Shown here: one piece after another, positions 24,001 to 35,636 of the stretch | Layout of the letters: each line of letters starts with the position of its first letter | Numbering within the stretch: position 1 is the stretch's first letter | Position numbers and translations under genes: made by a program | The notes under the pieces: generated by a model | Databases searched by the model: none | Told to the model about the DNA's origin: nothing | Seen by the model: only the letters and a program-made list of their open reading frames with translations | From: Prototheca cutis | Lineage: Eukaryota > Chlorophyta > Trebouxiophyceae > Chlorellales > Chlorellaceae | Direction: 5' to 3' | Assembly (NCBI GenBank): GCA_002897115.2 | Contig: BCIH01000001.1 | Span: forward strand, 802,745 to 866,744 | DNA length: 64,000 nucleotides

Positions 24001-25037
24001 AACATCATCTGACCACCGCTCGCCAGTGCAGCCGGTCACATCGGCCATGCATGCTCAAAGTGCCTCCTGTAAACCCTGCACGGCCCAGGCAACGGACGCG
24101 CATGGCCCGGTACTCGCCCCGTGCAGGAAAGAACGCTCGCGCTTTGTTGCCGGTTGGGTGGGCGGCAGCCCCCAGTCTCCAAGCAGTGTCGCTAGGCCCA
24201 GAGATATCTGTACAAGCTTGCCACCCGCGGCGGCTCTGCTGGCCGCCGGGGATTCGCTCCAGCGCACGCTGCGCACGCTGTGCTCCAGCCTGGACGCAGC
24301 CGTGTTTGGCGATGTCTGGCGGGCCGTGGCGCTCGCCATCAACCGTGCCTTTTTCAGCGAGCTGGCACTGGAGGCCCTGTTCAGTCCCGAGGTTTGCATG
24401 TGTTTCTTTTGTGTTTTTAAGTGCCGGGGGGGGGGGGGGGGGGGGGTCTGTTGATATGCAAGGAGCGTACGTGGTTGTTCATCGCACGGCACCAGTTTGA
24501 GCAGGCCACGGGAATGCGACGCAGTTCATCCAGAATCATATCTCGCAACAAACAAGAACCATCCATCCGAACGAACAGGGCGCAGAGCTGTTTGCAGCTG
24601 ACGCCACGGCGCTGGCCGGCCTGTTTCATGAGTGGTCTGCCAACCCGGGGGCACACTTCCGCGAGACCCAGGATGCCTGCAGGTGAGACGGGTGGTCTTT
24701 GGAGTGGGTCAAGGGGTCATGGGTCAGGCATGGTGGGAGCCGCCTGTCCTGGGCCTTGCTGACCAGGAACGCCACTTAGGTGCCAGCGGTTCTCGTGGCT
24801 CGTCTCCCACGCGTGCAGTGCCCTTGTGTCACTTGAACACAGACCCATAACCCCATGCCTCGATGCACGCGCAACAGGCTGCTGACCATGGACATGGAAA
24901 GCGCCCGTCAGCTCGCGGAGCAGTTGGCCGCACCGTTGCGGTCGCCCGGCGGCCTGACAGCCCCAGGGTGCGCTGCGCTGAACCCTGCCCAGGCCAGGGA
25001 CGTTCTGTCACAAAGGCTGGATCTGCTGCATCATTGA
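21010..25037 (+). CDS. RINT1/TIP20-family vesicle tether (MAG2-like)
   Basis: Nine exons: 21010-21312, 21496-21663, 21816-22474, 22743-23175, 23321-23472, 23765-23944, about 24217-24391, 24525-24682 and 24878-25037. All are phase-consistent and total about 795 residues, the usual size for RINT1/TIP20 proteins. The N-terminus is helical. The middle has LHLFDELLAFQERYAVLLGG, and the C-terminal third has GAELFAADATALAGLFHEW, which resembles the conserved RINT1/TIP20 end. Known role: subunit of the Dsl1/NRZ complex tethering Golgi-derived COPI vesicles at the ER. A low-complexity acidic insert (about residues 470-500) is family-atypical. The acceptor of exon 7 is uncertain (24127 also keeps frame), and intron 7 has a G21 run. 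The family call is by pattern only. Confidence 0.7.
24426..24446. repeat. G21 run in intron
   Basis: Uninterrupted G-run about 35 bases after the donor of intron 7 of the RINT1-like gene (G on the sense strand). Confidence 0.9.
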
Positions 25038-25354
25038 TGCAATGCCGTGTCGGATCATTTTGCTGTAATGGTCGTCGCAAGGCTCGGCTGTGCCCGGGAG
25101 AAAAGGGAGTCCCCGAGCGTGTGGTCCGGAACGAAGGCTGACGTGGCCGGGGGTGGATCGCCACCGGGTGGAGGCGGTACCGTCATGGCGAATAGCTCGC
25201 ACGCCTGAAGGGTATCTTCGGCCGGCCGGACCACGGCAACACCGGTACTGTGTCATTTTACTGGTCGATCTCACAGTATAAACGTGGTGTATTGTAAATT
25301 ATAGGTGCGCGTGTCCAGCAAGACAAGTGACGACGTGAGCGGGCAGGTTGCCGC
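25038..25354. other. intergenic, no gene seen
   Basis: Short spacer between two plus-strand genes, with an AT-rich patch at about 25270-25305 just upstream of the next start, a possible core promoter. Confidence 0.5.
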
Positions 25355-25864
25355 ATGGCGAGCCTCTCTCCACCCGCGCCGTTGAAGGTGAGATCATTTC
25401 GGGCGCCCGAGGACCGGTCCACGCCACGCCATGCCAGCTGCGCGGAATCAAGGCATGGCCTGCGTGTCCACGCAGGTTCTCGGTTTGCTCCTCCTCCTCA
25501 GGTGCAGGCGTTCGAGGCCGACCAGGCCCTGGCAGCGGCGCTGGCCGGATTCGAGCCCCGGCCCGTGGACTCGACCTCCCCGACCACCTACGTGCGCCAG
25601 TCTGTGGACGATGAGCCCTCATCCGGGACCGGTACGCGCCCATCCAGCCCGCCGGTCCAGTACGTCAAGGACCACGAGTTGGAACGGGCAGCTCTCCTGG
25701 AGCAGATTGGTTTCCTTCTGACCAGCGTGGACGAGCTGCAGGCCGCCCTCCGGGACGAGCGGGCCTACAGCTCCAGGCTGGAAAGCGAGCTGGCAGAGCT
25801 CAGAGCTACCACGGCCGCACTGCGGCGCGCCGGTGGCAGCGGCATGCAGCATGGTCTCCTGTAG
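25355..25864 (+). CDS. small coiled-coil protein
   Basis: Exons 25355-25387 and 25502-25864, 131 residues. The frame is also open through the intron, but the GTGAGATC donor and the CTCCTCCTCAG acceptor are strong and the intron length is a multiple of three. The C-terminal half (about residues 70-120: LERAALLEQIGFLLTSVDEL and beyond) is a predicted coiled coil with leucine heptads. The middle is disordered, rich in Ser, Thr and Pro. No family is recognised. Confidence 0.6.
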   Translation: MASLSPPAPLKVRSFRAPEDRSTPRHASCAESRHGLRVHAGSRFAPPPQVQAFEADQALAAALAGFEPRPVDSTSPTTYVRQSVDDEPSSGTGTRPSSPPVQYVKDHELERAALLEQIGFLLTSVDELQAALRDERAYSSRLESELAELRATTAALRRAGGSGMQHGLL

Positions 25865-26651
25865 TAAAAGACACGCGGCCACCCGCCACAGGCGGCGCCG
25901 GCGCCTGCAGGCCCGGCGCGCCACATATGTTCTCCGCGCGCGTATGTGCATGGCTGTACAATAAGATCTTATCTTGTCAAGATCCTGGCGCACACGCATG
26001 CTCCCCCTTGATTTCATTCCCCCAGCTCTGGCTGCTGCAGCCCTTCTGAGCGTATCTTATTCGACACCCATTCGGTGCTGTTGGAACGGATTTTTCCTCC
26101 TGTTCAAGGCTCGATTATTACCATTTACTACTGTCACGATCATTATGTCTTGGTATGTCACGGTGTGCCTGCGAATGGCTTGGTGATGGCCCCCATCCAC
26201 CCCAGTTGTAAAAACTGCATGCCTCAAGAATGGTTCATCAGTGGGTCAGGCAAGGGCTGGGCGGCCGGGACGGCCATCTGCCGCTCGCTGCCGAGAATCG
26301 TCGCCTGACCGAACTGTCACCGTCAGGGTCACTTTGCTCGACTTGGATCAGGGCAGCGATTAGCCCTTGCTGCTTACCGAAATCGGTGACGGAACTGCAG
26401 GAAGGGAGCCTGGCTAAAACGCACGGAGTCCTGATGCCTCATGAAGGGCCATGATACCGTGATGTCCACGTACTGAACGATAGAGTTTCATCGAGGTGTA
26501 TTCCAGGCTCCCGGGCTGCCGAAAGCAGGCAATCGACGGGCACTGCCAGTTGGGCAGCCGGGTGGGCTGGATCACCTGGACCATGGCACGGCAGCCGCGG
26601 TAGGCCGGGCACCTGACCCACCCCCAGGCGTCATCGCGTTCTCCTCCCGCC
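25865..26651. other. intergenic, no gene seen
   Basis: About 0.79 kb, relatively AT-rich at 25950-26170. Open frames here carry no recognisable motifs. It is the promoter side of the NELF-C/D gene. Confidence 0.5.
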
Positions 26652-29525
26652 ATGCCTGCGAGCACGGGCCAGCAGTCGGCCCGGCCCGGCTCCAGCAGGG
26701 ACGAGGTGGCCACCCTGAACGAAGTGGAAGCCTACCTCCGGGCGCCCGATGCCATCATGGAGCCAGACATCGTGGACAGGCTGCGTTGTTATGTCCAGGC
26801 CCAAGGCCATCCCCAGCAGGCCGTCGAGTTCCTCAGCGACGGCTACCAGGGTGCGTGGCTGTGTGTGTGTCCGGGATGGTTTGGGGGGAACTTGGGAGGA
26901 GCTTGCCCCATGCGCCCGCCGCGGCCTGACCACATTCTTCATGGTGCTGCGAAATGTCACATGCTCAGGTGATTGCCCAGCCATTTGACACTCTGATAGG
27001 ACCGAGGTAGATAGTGTATGCCCGCCCGCCCCCCCCAACCCCCCCTGGCCCCACACTATGTTTGACTCCCAGTCATCATTTGTCACTGCAGGGTATGCCC
27101 AGATGGCGATGCTAGCTTGCGATTGGCTGCGCATGGTGGACACGTCGCCGATGGCCGGATTTGACCCCGGCATGCCCAGCGTCCCAGCTGCGCCAGCGGA
27201 GGAGCCGCTGACAGACGAGGCGTCGTGCCTGCGGGTGCGGTGCATTGGGAGCCGAACTGGTTGTGGCCATAGTGGGGTCGAAATTGGAGCCCCGCTTTTC
27301 CCCCAGGAATGTCCACCACCCCACTCATGGGCACCATGGTGCAAGCAAGGCTGAATGCACTGACCATTGGTGCTTCCTCCAACGCGAACAGGACCTGATC
27401 AAGGAGCGGTTTGACCCGGGAAAGTTCAACAGCATCTTTGCACGGGGTGGCCCCGGCGCCCCCAGCTGGCTGCAGGGCCTGATAGCCGATGCTGGTCCGT
27501 CTGGGTTTGTTTCATTCTTTCTTTTTTCAGTGAGGTGGGGACAGTGCTGCATGCACGCGGATGTGCCATGCGATCTTCAATCTTTTCCCTCTGGTGCTAG
27601 GAATCTGAACGGAACGAAGATGTCGTCCATTGTTACCCCTGACAACCCACCAAAAACTGCAGATGGGCGGGCCATGATCTATGACTTGTCATCCCGTTTC
27701 TCCAGCTCCCTGCTTCTCAACTTTGCCATCCAGAAGATCCTACAGCAGCCGGGGCGTGAGGCGGAAGTCGCAGCCGTGGGTGCCTCCCTGGGTGCATATT
27801 TCGGTGTCTCCCACCGCTTGGCCGCCGCAACGCTTCAGACTGCCCTAACCGCGGTCTCCGACGCGACGCTGGCGGCTCTCTCGTCCGACCTCCAGGTCTG
27901 TTGGGTGGGGATGGATTGTTTTTTCCTGCAGCCCCCGTTCTCCTGGCTCGTCTTCCCACCATCACCTCGCTAATCTTCCCGACCGACTCCAAGAACAACC
28001 TCAGCAACAACAACTTCGTGCAGCGCAATGCGGCGCGGGCGCAGCACACCTACCTCCACGTCCAAGGCCTGCTGTGCATGCTAGGCTCGCGGCCGCGCGG
28101 CGCGCGACTGCNGCGGCTGTCGGATGAGCTGGAAGAAACGGCCGCAGCAGCACAAGGCAGCGTGGTGTGGAGTTTGGGGCCGCTGTTTCGGGCACCGCCG
28201 GGCAAACCGCCGCACGAGGCTGAACGTGCAGTGTGTGACCTCGCGGCTGCTGGGGTTGTGGGGCGGCCAGCCCCCGTGCCTGAGATCCTGCGTCTCCATT
28301 CGCTGTTTTCGCGGCATGCAGCTGGCGAAAGGAGTGACGGTGTTACTGCCAATGGCACTACTGAGCATCGACCGGCCGGCGGCAAGACTGATGGCATGGA
28401 ATGCCGTCCTGGTGCCGATGATGATGAAGAAACCGGCGCGGGTACTCGTGCAGCCATCATGAACGATGATGGTGCTCGGTCCCCACCACAGACAACGAGC
28501 ACCCCTCAGCAGCCACTGCTGCCACCGAGCCTGGAGTTGCTCCGCCGGCCGGCAGTGTTCCGCGTGCTGCTGTCGGCGCTGTTTGTCCCCGGTCCGCCGC
28601 TTGGTGCAGCCACGCAGACCGCGCTGACGTCCCTGCTGGCCCTGGCGGCCGCGGGGGGATCAGGCCCCGGCGAGCCAGGGATCACCGAGCGGGCGCTGCG
28701 CGCCGCGGCAGGGTTGACGCGCCAGGCGCTGCAGGATGATGGGATCTCGGCTGAAGACGCGGCGAGTGTCGATACGGCTTTAGCGCCGCCCGTGTGCGCC
28801 GCTGGGTTTCTGGCCGCCATGGGAGCCCGGCTGGGCAGACCCTCGTACTGGGCCTCCGATCTGCATGGACCCCGCGCGCCGCCTTTTCTTTTCCTGCTGC
28901 GTGCCGTCATCAGTCGGCACCCGCGCCTGCACCCCCAGGTGAGCGCGTCGTGAATGGACCGATTTTTGTGTTCAGAATTTTATTTCTAGCTGTGAGTGTG
29001 GCTTGGGCTCAGAATCTCACCAAACCAGCTCAGCAGGCGCTGGATGGCATTGGGCGGACGCTGACGGCGATGGGCAACGGCAGGCACGACCTGGCACGTG
29101 CGCTGATTGAGGCCGTCACGGGGCTCCTCGCAGGCCCTGCTGTCCTGGAAACCCTGGCCTGGGCACGGGAGTGGGCAGCCACAGCCGATCCTTCCCTAGT
29201 CCGCCATTTTGTGTTTTCCGCCCTGGGCGTCGCGGCCCCGCCCTACTCGCCCGCATTCGCAGCAGGCATGCTCCGTGTGGCCATCCGAGCAGGCCTGACG
29301 CCCTCGGGTGCTGCTACCATGCAGTCTGGGCCAGCTCGCCGTCTGGGCAGCACCGGTGGTGGGTCATCGCAGGCAGCCCACTTGCGGCCCGGGGTGAATT
29401 CCAGGCAAGCGGCCAGGGAAGCGCTGCTCGCGGAGTTTGCAGCAGGGTGCAGCGCGCTGCAGTTCAGGCCGCCGCTTGCCGCGCGAGAGCAGGCCTTCCT
29501 GCAGACGCTCTGCTCTGGATTTTAA
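26652..29525 (+). CDS. NELF-C/D (TH1) homologue
   Basis: Exons 26652-26850, 27092-27234, 27392-27494, 27663-27895, 27994-28938 and about 29013-29525, around 711 residues. Segments that align with human NELF-C/D (TH1): DAIMEPDIVDRLRCYVQAQG, LIKERFDPGKFNSIF, WLQGLIADADGRAMIYDL, SLLLNFAIQKI, ARAQHTYLHVQGLLCML and PSLVRHFVFSALGVAAPPYS. In animals NELF-C/D is part of the complex that pauses RNA polymerase II near promoters. The protein is about 120 residues longer than the human one, mainly through a low-complexity insert coded at about 28330-28520. N at 28112 leaves one residue unknown. The acceptor of exon 6 has two in-frame choices (29013 or 29028). Confidence 0.82.
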
Positions 29526-30458
29526 GGATGGATGGATGGTGGGTGGTCAGTCGAGGGCAGTGGTGGGGCAAACGTGGACTGATGCCAGAGTTGTGTTTCC
29601 CTCTTCCGTGAAAACCCCATCTGGCGCCCAGGCCCATTTCGTTTCTTTGACCCATCAATACCACTGCCTGCCATGACTTTCGCTGCTGACAACTATACCA
29701 CTTACAAGGACACACAGTGGCAAATGCATGGGGAGTCAGGCGCAAAGGGCACGGCGCAAGCAGGCACGGGTGTGCCCCAGAAGAAGGCGCCAAACCCGTG
29801 ACTGAGCGGGCCCTCCAGGTTCAAAAAAAGAGGGACACGAGGCACGCAGGGGCCCGCGGCTGCAAGGCGCTGCCTGGCAGATAACATGCGCTTTATTTAA
29901 GAAGAGAGCATGGAAAAACAAAAAAGACAGGCAGACATCCGACGTGCACCCTCAGCGTGTTCAGTATCCACCGTCCCTGTCGACGGCGCGATGCCATGAG
30001 GAGAAAGGAGGGGAAGGGGACATCAGGTTTGACAGTGTTGCGCTTGGGAGACCAACCTGAACAAAAAAAACTCGTCTCTTTCTATTCACAAGGGGTGCCC
30101 CTCTGTGCAGTGCTGCTGCACAAGCAGGTCGTTCGTTGGTCATTGAGTCGGGGGGGGGTTTGCTGTGGTGTCACAGGCGAGCGGCATGCAAAGTGAAGTG
30201 GCTCTGCACACCGACAGGTGTTCCGACGAAAGCGGCTCCCCAAAAAACAGGAGTGCACCATTGCATGTGTGCGTGTATTTCAGGCAGGGGGAACAACATG
30301 GGTTACGGGCCCGTGCGGAGTGGTCGCCAGGCCCGGCCTTTCGCTCGCCAAAACTGCTGCTGGCTGGGTGCCGGGCCGGGGGCCGGGGGCCGGCCAGCCA
30401 GTGACCCGTCGTGATCATGACGAGGTGAGCGCTACTCATGTCAGTGCAGCATGCACGC
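29526..30458. other. convergent 3' spacer
   Basis: About 0.93 kb between the NELF-C/D stop and the acyl-CoA synthetase stop. It starts with a short GGAT repeat (29526-29540). No gene or RNA is supported. Confidence 0.55.
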
Positions 30459-32835
30459 CTACTTCTTCTGGGCGGCGTAGAGGCCATCGATCTGGGCCTG
30501 GTACTTGGCGAGGAGTTGCGGACGCTTGAGCTTGAACGTCGGCGTGAGCAGGCCCTCCTCGATGGAAAAGGATGTGGGCTCGATGTGTACGGCGCGGACC
30601 TGCTCAAAGCCCTTGAGCTTGTTCTCCTTGGCCACTGCGGAGAGCTCGGCTAGCAGCTCGGCGGCAAAGGCCGTGTCGGCGGCGGCCTCGGCCGGGGTAC
30701 GGCCCTTGGCGGCCGCAGACAGGCGCTCGGCGTCGGGCACGACCACGGCGACGAGCGTGGACTCGAACGAGTTGCCGTACACCCAGATTTGCTCCACACC
30801 GGGCGTGAGTTTGTACACATTCTCGACCTTCTCCACCGCAACGTACTCGCCCTGGCTGAGCTTGAAGATGTTCTTCTTGCGGTCGATGATGCGCAGGCCG
30901 CCAGAAGGCGTCAGCTCCCCGATGTCGCCCGTGGTAAACCAACCATCGGGGCGCAGGACCTCGCGCGTCTTCTCCTCGTCCTTGTAGTACCCCGAAAACA
31001 CGGTGGGGCCCCGGATGCAGACCTCGCCGCGCGGTGGGTTGGCCGAGGGACTGTAGTTCATCTCCGGCACGCCCTCCAGGCGGAAGGAGATGCAGGGCTG
31101 CGGGGGACCGACGGTACCCATCTGGTCGGGCTCGGCAGGGTAGGCAATGAAAGAGGCCGCGCACGTCTCAGTGAGCCCATACCCCTGGACGACGAGAGAA
31201 CACATGGTCACACGCAGAAAGTCCTCGATCTGCGGCGACAGGGGCGCGCCGCCGCTGACCAGCACGCGGCACCGCCCGCCCAGCGCCTCCTTGATCTTCT
31301 TAAAGACGATGCGGTCCCACAGCGGCGCCGCGCGGTCCTGCGGCACGCCAGCACGCAGCCTCGCCAGCTTGGTGTTGAAGGCGTGGTGGAACAGCACGCG
31401 CTTGAGCCAGCTGCCCCCGGCGACCTTGGCGTTCACGGACGCGTAGATGCGGTCAAAGACGCGAGGCACGGAACAGAAGAGCGTCGGCTGGAGCGCGCCC
31501 ACGTCGCCCAGCAGTGACTTGACGTTGCCGCCCCAGTACCCGATGGCCCCGCCCACGTGCAGCATCAGCTCCTCCGCCGCGCGGTCAAAGATGTGCGCCA
31601 GCGGCAGGAAAGAAAGCAAGGAATCGGTCTGGCCCATGGGCACGCCCGCATCGACCAGGAAAGCACGCAGGCTCAGCACCACCACAATCACAGCGCGGTG
31701 ACTCAGCTCCACACCCTTGGGGTCACCCGTCGTCCCGCTCGTATACATGATCGTGCACAGCTCGTCAAGCGTCATCTTGGCTGCATTGCATGGTGGTTGG
31801 TGTGGAGGGATGCATCGGTATTGGAAGCATCCATGCCGCCATGCTGTCCTGCCTGTGATCCCTGGGTTTGATGCCCCCAGCTCTCCTCCCAACAAATCAG
31901 CAAACACGGACAAGCAAAACAACGGTGACACACCTGGCTCGACGGGGGCGGTCTTGCCCAGGGCAACGAATTCGGCGTAGGGGTATGTGGCGATGCCAAG
32001 CACCTTGGCATCGTCGACGGCCTTGGCGTCGACCTTGCCCCAGTAGACGACGGTGTGCACCAGCTCGCGCACCGCGGGCAGAGCCTTGACCAGGTCGGGG
32101 AGCTTGGAACCCTGAACCACGACTGCCGTGACCTCGGCGTGGCGGATGATGTATTCGACGGCCCGCTCGCCCAGCGAGTCGTACAGGGGCACACAGTAGT
32201 AGCCCTGGCGATTGCAGGCTTGCATGGACAGCATCCACTCGGGCGTGTTGGGGCCGTAGATGCCCACGCGGCCGTGGGCGACCAGGCCGCGGCTCGCAAA
32301 GGCAGCCCCCAGTGCGGCAGCCTCCTCGCCCGTCTGGGAGTAGGTGCGCCAGGAGAAGCCGTCCGCCGTCCGCTGGCCAAGGCAGTTGTTCCCACCGTAC
32401 TCGCTCACGGAGTGGGAGAACAGGTCCCAAAGGGAGTTGATGCCGGCGGGGATGGCGGGGGGACCGTCCTTGGCCGCCTTCACCCTGCGCAATTGGAATG
32501 GGCGGGACAGGCGCGGCGAGTGAGAGGAGCGCCTCGACAGCGCGGAAGGNATGTCGCGTTGATAACCTCATGATCAAGCATCTACGAGTGACATGGAGGC
32601 ACAGGAGTGACGCTGGCGGCAGCCGCCTCCGCGCTCGCCCCCAGGTACGGCCGATGAGGAAGGCGGGGCCGTGGCCTCCCCGCTGGCCGGCGGTGAACCT
32701 TGTCGCTGGCAGCCTCAACCCAACCGCGATTTCCCATCAATCCCACCTGTACTCCGGGCCGAACTCGGGGTGATCATCGGTCGCCGGGACGGCGGGGGCC
32801 ACCTCCGCGAGGTAGAAGGGGGGTGTGCGGGTCAT
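30459..32835 (-). CDS. long-chain acyl-CoA synthetase
   Basis: Exons 32747-32835, 31934-32484 and 30459-31780, 653 residues, the usual size. The first exon gives PFYLAEVAPAVPATDDHPEF, and the join GPEYRVKAAKDG matches the LACS N-terminus. Motifs of the AMP-binding family: TIMYTSGTTGDPKGVELSHR (P-loop), FLPLAHIFDR, VQGYGLTET, DGWFTTGDIGEL, DRKKNIFKLSQGEYVAVEK, and the C-terminal lysine region SFSIEEGLLTPTFKLKRPQL. Reaction: ATP-dependent activation of free fatty acids to acyl-CoA through an acyl-adenylate, feeding lipid synthesis or beta-oxidation. The C-terminus (AAQKK) is not a peroxisome signal, so ER or plastid envelope is more likely (inference). Confidence 0.96.
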
Positions 32836-33162
32836 CGTGCTGGCCCTGCTACGCTACGTAGTCGCTACCAAGCGCGCTCAAAATCGGTGTTTTAAAGTCT
32901 ATTATGTCTAATTGCAGAAATCTGGCTGGTTTTAAGCGCACAGGATGGCGTTCCTTGGTCACCGCGCGCGCCCGTGATGTTAGCATTTCGGGACTTCCCG
33001 TACTAGGCTCTGGCTTACGTGGCTTTCAGGCGCCATACTGGGTCCTTGCGAAATTCGCCAATAAACCTACACCCGGGGGCGTTTTGTAACCATATAACGG
33101 CACTCCGTACAGAAAAGATGACAGAGTTCGCTTCCATATTACATTACGGCATTTTAGGAGGG
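32836..33162. other. intergenic, tandem minus-strand genes
   Basis: About 330 bases between the RPF2 stop and the acyl-CoA synthetase start, containing the promoter of the latter. No other feature seen. Confidence 0.5.
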
Positions 33163-34967
33163 CTATTGCTTGCGCGCTGTCTTTTGGGTAGCTCCGTCTT
33201 CGGCGTCGGCTTTGCGCTTCTTGAGACCCTGTGGAACCAGGGAACAGGTGTCGCGTCGCGCCGGGGGCTGTTCATCAGGCCGCGCATGTGTACCTCATCC
33301 GCCAGCCCCAATCGCGTTAACATTTCATGAGTCATCGGAGCATCAAGCGCACAGGGTGCAGCAACACCCCCCGGCCCCTCCACCCGGCCCCACACACCTT
33401 GGCCTTGTGCAGGGCAATGCTGTCCACGTTTTGCGAGGGCACATAGATGCGTCCCACCCTGCCATCCAGCGCATCGGTCGTGACATTCTTCTCCTGCATG
33501 TTGTTAGTTTAGGGAAAGGACATCATTTTGGGCATGAGCACTCGTTTCCAGTGATGGCGGAGAGGCGATCGTGGGCAGCAGTGCCAGCCCTGCCAGGCAT
33601 TTTCCTCCCCCCACTATTCCAGCGTGCCTTCTTCCGGGTGAGCTTGGGCTGCTTCATGGCCTCCTTCTCCAGGTCGGCAGGCGGAGTCCGCACCCGCCGG
33701 ATCTCCAGATCCAAGAACGGGCCCATGCTCTCGAGCTCAACTCGCGGCACTCGTGTGCCTGCGGGTTAATCCGTGTTTTTTTTTTTTTTTTTGGGGGGGG
33801 GGGGGGGGTACGCCGCTCAACCAGACCAATGAAGGTCTCTCGGATCCATGCACAAGAGGGCATCATGCAGACACCCTTCCCTACAAACACACACACGCAC
33901 ACACACAACACAGCACCCCTCCTTGCTCACCTGATTTCTTGAGCTTGATGGCGTACTGGCGCAGGAGGATGGTCTTGGACCCCGGGAGGTAGGTCACGAA
34001 CATGACTCGGTCGAGGCCCTTGAGGTTGAGAGCGGACACCTGTTCCCCCCTGAAAAAGTCGAGCAGCAGGCTGCGCACCTGGCGCAGCGTGGCGTCGTTT
34101 TCAAACCCCTCTCCAGCAAACACAAAGGCCGGCTTGTTGCCCAGCTGCGTGCTGCGGCTCCCGGAAAACGCGGTGACGGGGGCAAAGCCCCGCACCCCAA
34201 ACTCTATCATGTCCAACATACGAAAATCGTACAGCCGGCCCAGCACGAGGTTGTTGGGTCGCTTCTTGGAGTGCATGCCCACCGCAAACAGGCTGCAGTT
34301 GGCGCGAGCGCCGTGCTGCTCCAGCCAGACCTCACCGCCAGACTCGAATGGCAGCACCTCATTCTTACGCGACAGCTTCAGTGAATCCGCCTGCAGAATG
34401 GTGTGCGCGGGAAAGGGTTTGTGCCTGCTTGGACTGGTGCTTCTCTTGTTGTTGGTCGCAACGACGCGATCGCGTATGCGTGGAGGGAGCAGCGCCCAGG
34501 CATGAAGAGCACTGGTCGCCATTCCCTTGCTTGAGTGTGGCCTGGCATCAACGCCGCAGAACATGTAGCTGGGGCGATTATACGCCAGACACAGAGGTCT
34601 GGCCCCACCCACAGAATTTTAAACATAATTGCCCTTTCCATCTTCAACAACCTCGACCCCCTCTGTTCCCAAGCCGTCTTCTCACCCCCTTGAGCTTGTG
34701 GAGTTGAGTAAGCACATCCTTGACGGTCTGGTTGGTCTTCTTTCCGGCGACTAGCATCGCCCGCCGAGCATCCTCAACCTACATCAGAGCAAAGCGTGAA
34801 ATGGGTGGGTATGCAAGGTGCGCAACGGCGTTCCGGACCGGCTCCTCGCCATGCCGGGGCCCAGCCCCACCATCACCGTCCACCGCCCGCACCAGTTTGG
34901 GCGCCCGGGCTTCGAGGATGCGCCTTCCTCTCCTCGTTTTCGGTTGAACAATACCAGAAGATGACAT
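33163..34967 (-). CDS. RPF2: ribosome biogenesis factor RPF2 (Brix domain)
   Basis: Six exons: 34893-34967, 34686-34778, 33931-34390, 33628-33758, 33398-33493 and 33163-33228, 306 residues, the same length as human RPF2. It begins MSSSGIVQPKTRRGRRILEA. The Brix domain core includes HSKKRPNNLVLGRLYDFRML and DMIEFGVRGF, followed by RVELESMGPFLDLEIRR and the basic tail GLKKRKADAEDG. Known role: with RRS1 it brings the 5S RNP (5S rRNA, uL5, uL18) into pre-60S particles in the nucleolus. Intron 4 needs a GC donor (33627-33626). The junction LTRKK/EKNVTTDAL then matches the family. Confidence 0.95.
33776..33808. repeat. T17-G16 tract (sense C16-A17) in RPF2 intron 3
   Basis: On the transcript strand this is a C-run followed by an A-run, ending about 17 bases before the acceptor of RPF2 exon 4. 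Confidence 0.9.
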
Positions 34968-35636
34968 TGTAATCTATGGCCTGCCCGCCGAACGCCGGGC
35001 GAGTGTCCCGCAAAGAATTCCGCTTTTCTCCTGCTGTGTCCCGCTTGGCAGCCACCACACCTCGTTCTGTGTCGGTCGACTTGTCCAAACGGATTCCAAA
35101 CGTGCAAATTTTACTATAAATGAGAATTCACATACAACAACAGTTCAGCCGGGCGTCGTGCAGGTGAATTGGGTGTGCCGTGACTCGTTGCGCGACCTGC
35201 ATGCAAAGGCTGTACTCCCCTCCCAGACCTGTGCCGCTGCGGGGGTCCATGTGCGGGGTTCAAACCACGCACCCCACGGATCTCCCGCCAAATGTCTGAA
35301 CAACCCCCAAGCTGCCAGACATCGATCGACACCAAAAACTTCTCAACCGCAGCATAAAACAGTATCGATCTCTATTTAAATGCATTACAAGCTTCAATGA
35401 AAGAGGGGGGCATCGCTAGTCGCTTGCGTCGTGCATAATGAGCTGGCAGAGTTTGAAATACGTTCCCTTGGTTGTTGGTGGTGAGGACGACTGACCAGCT
35501 CACATCTGCGCTGGGCATTAGATAGCCCTGCAGTATTTTGTGGCGTGAACGCCTGTCCCATTTCATTGGCGGCAGGCCAGACCACGGGAGGCGGGCCGTT
35601 TTTCACGAACGACTGCCAGTCCGGTGGTCGACCAAC
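34968..35636. other. divergent promoter region
   Basis: About 0.67 kb between RPF2 (minus) and the NLP factor (plus). No specific motif is assigned. Confidence 0.5.

Noticed and set aside
32836..33162. Possible RNA gene in the spacer between RPF2 and the acyl-CoA synthetase
   Set aside because: No stem-loop or box motifs convincing by eye.
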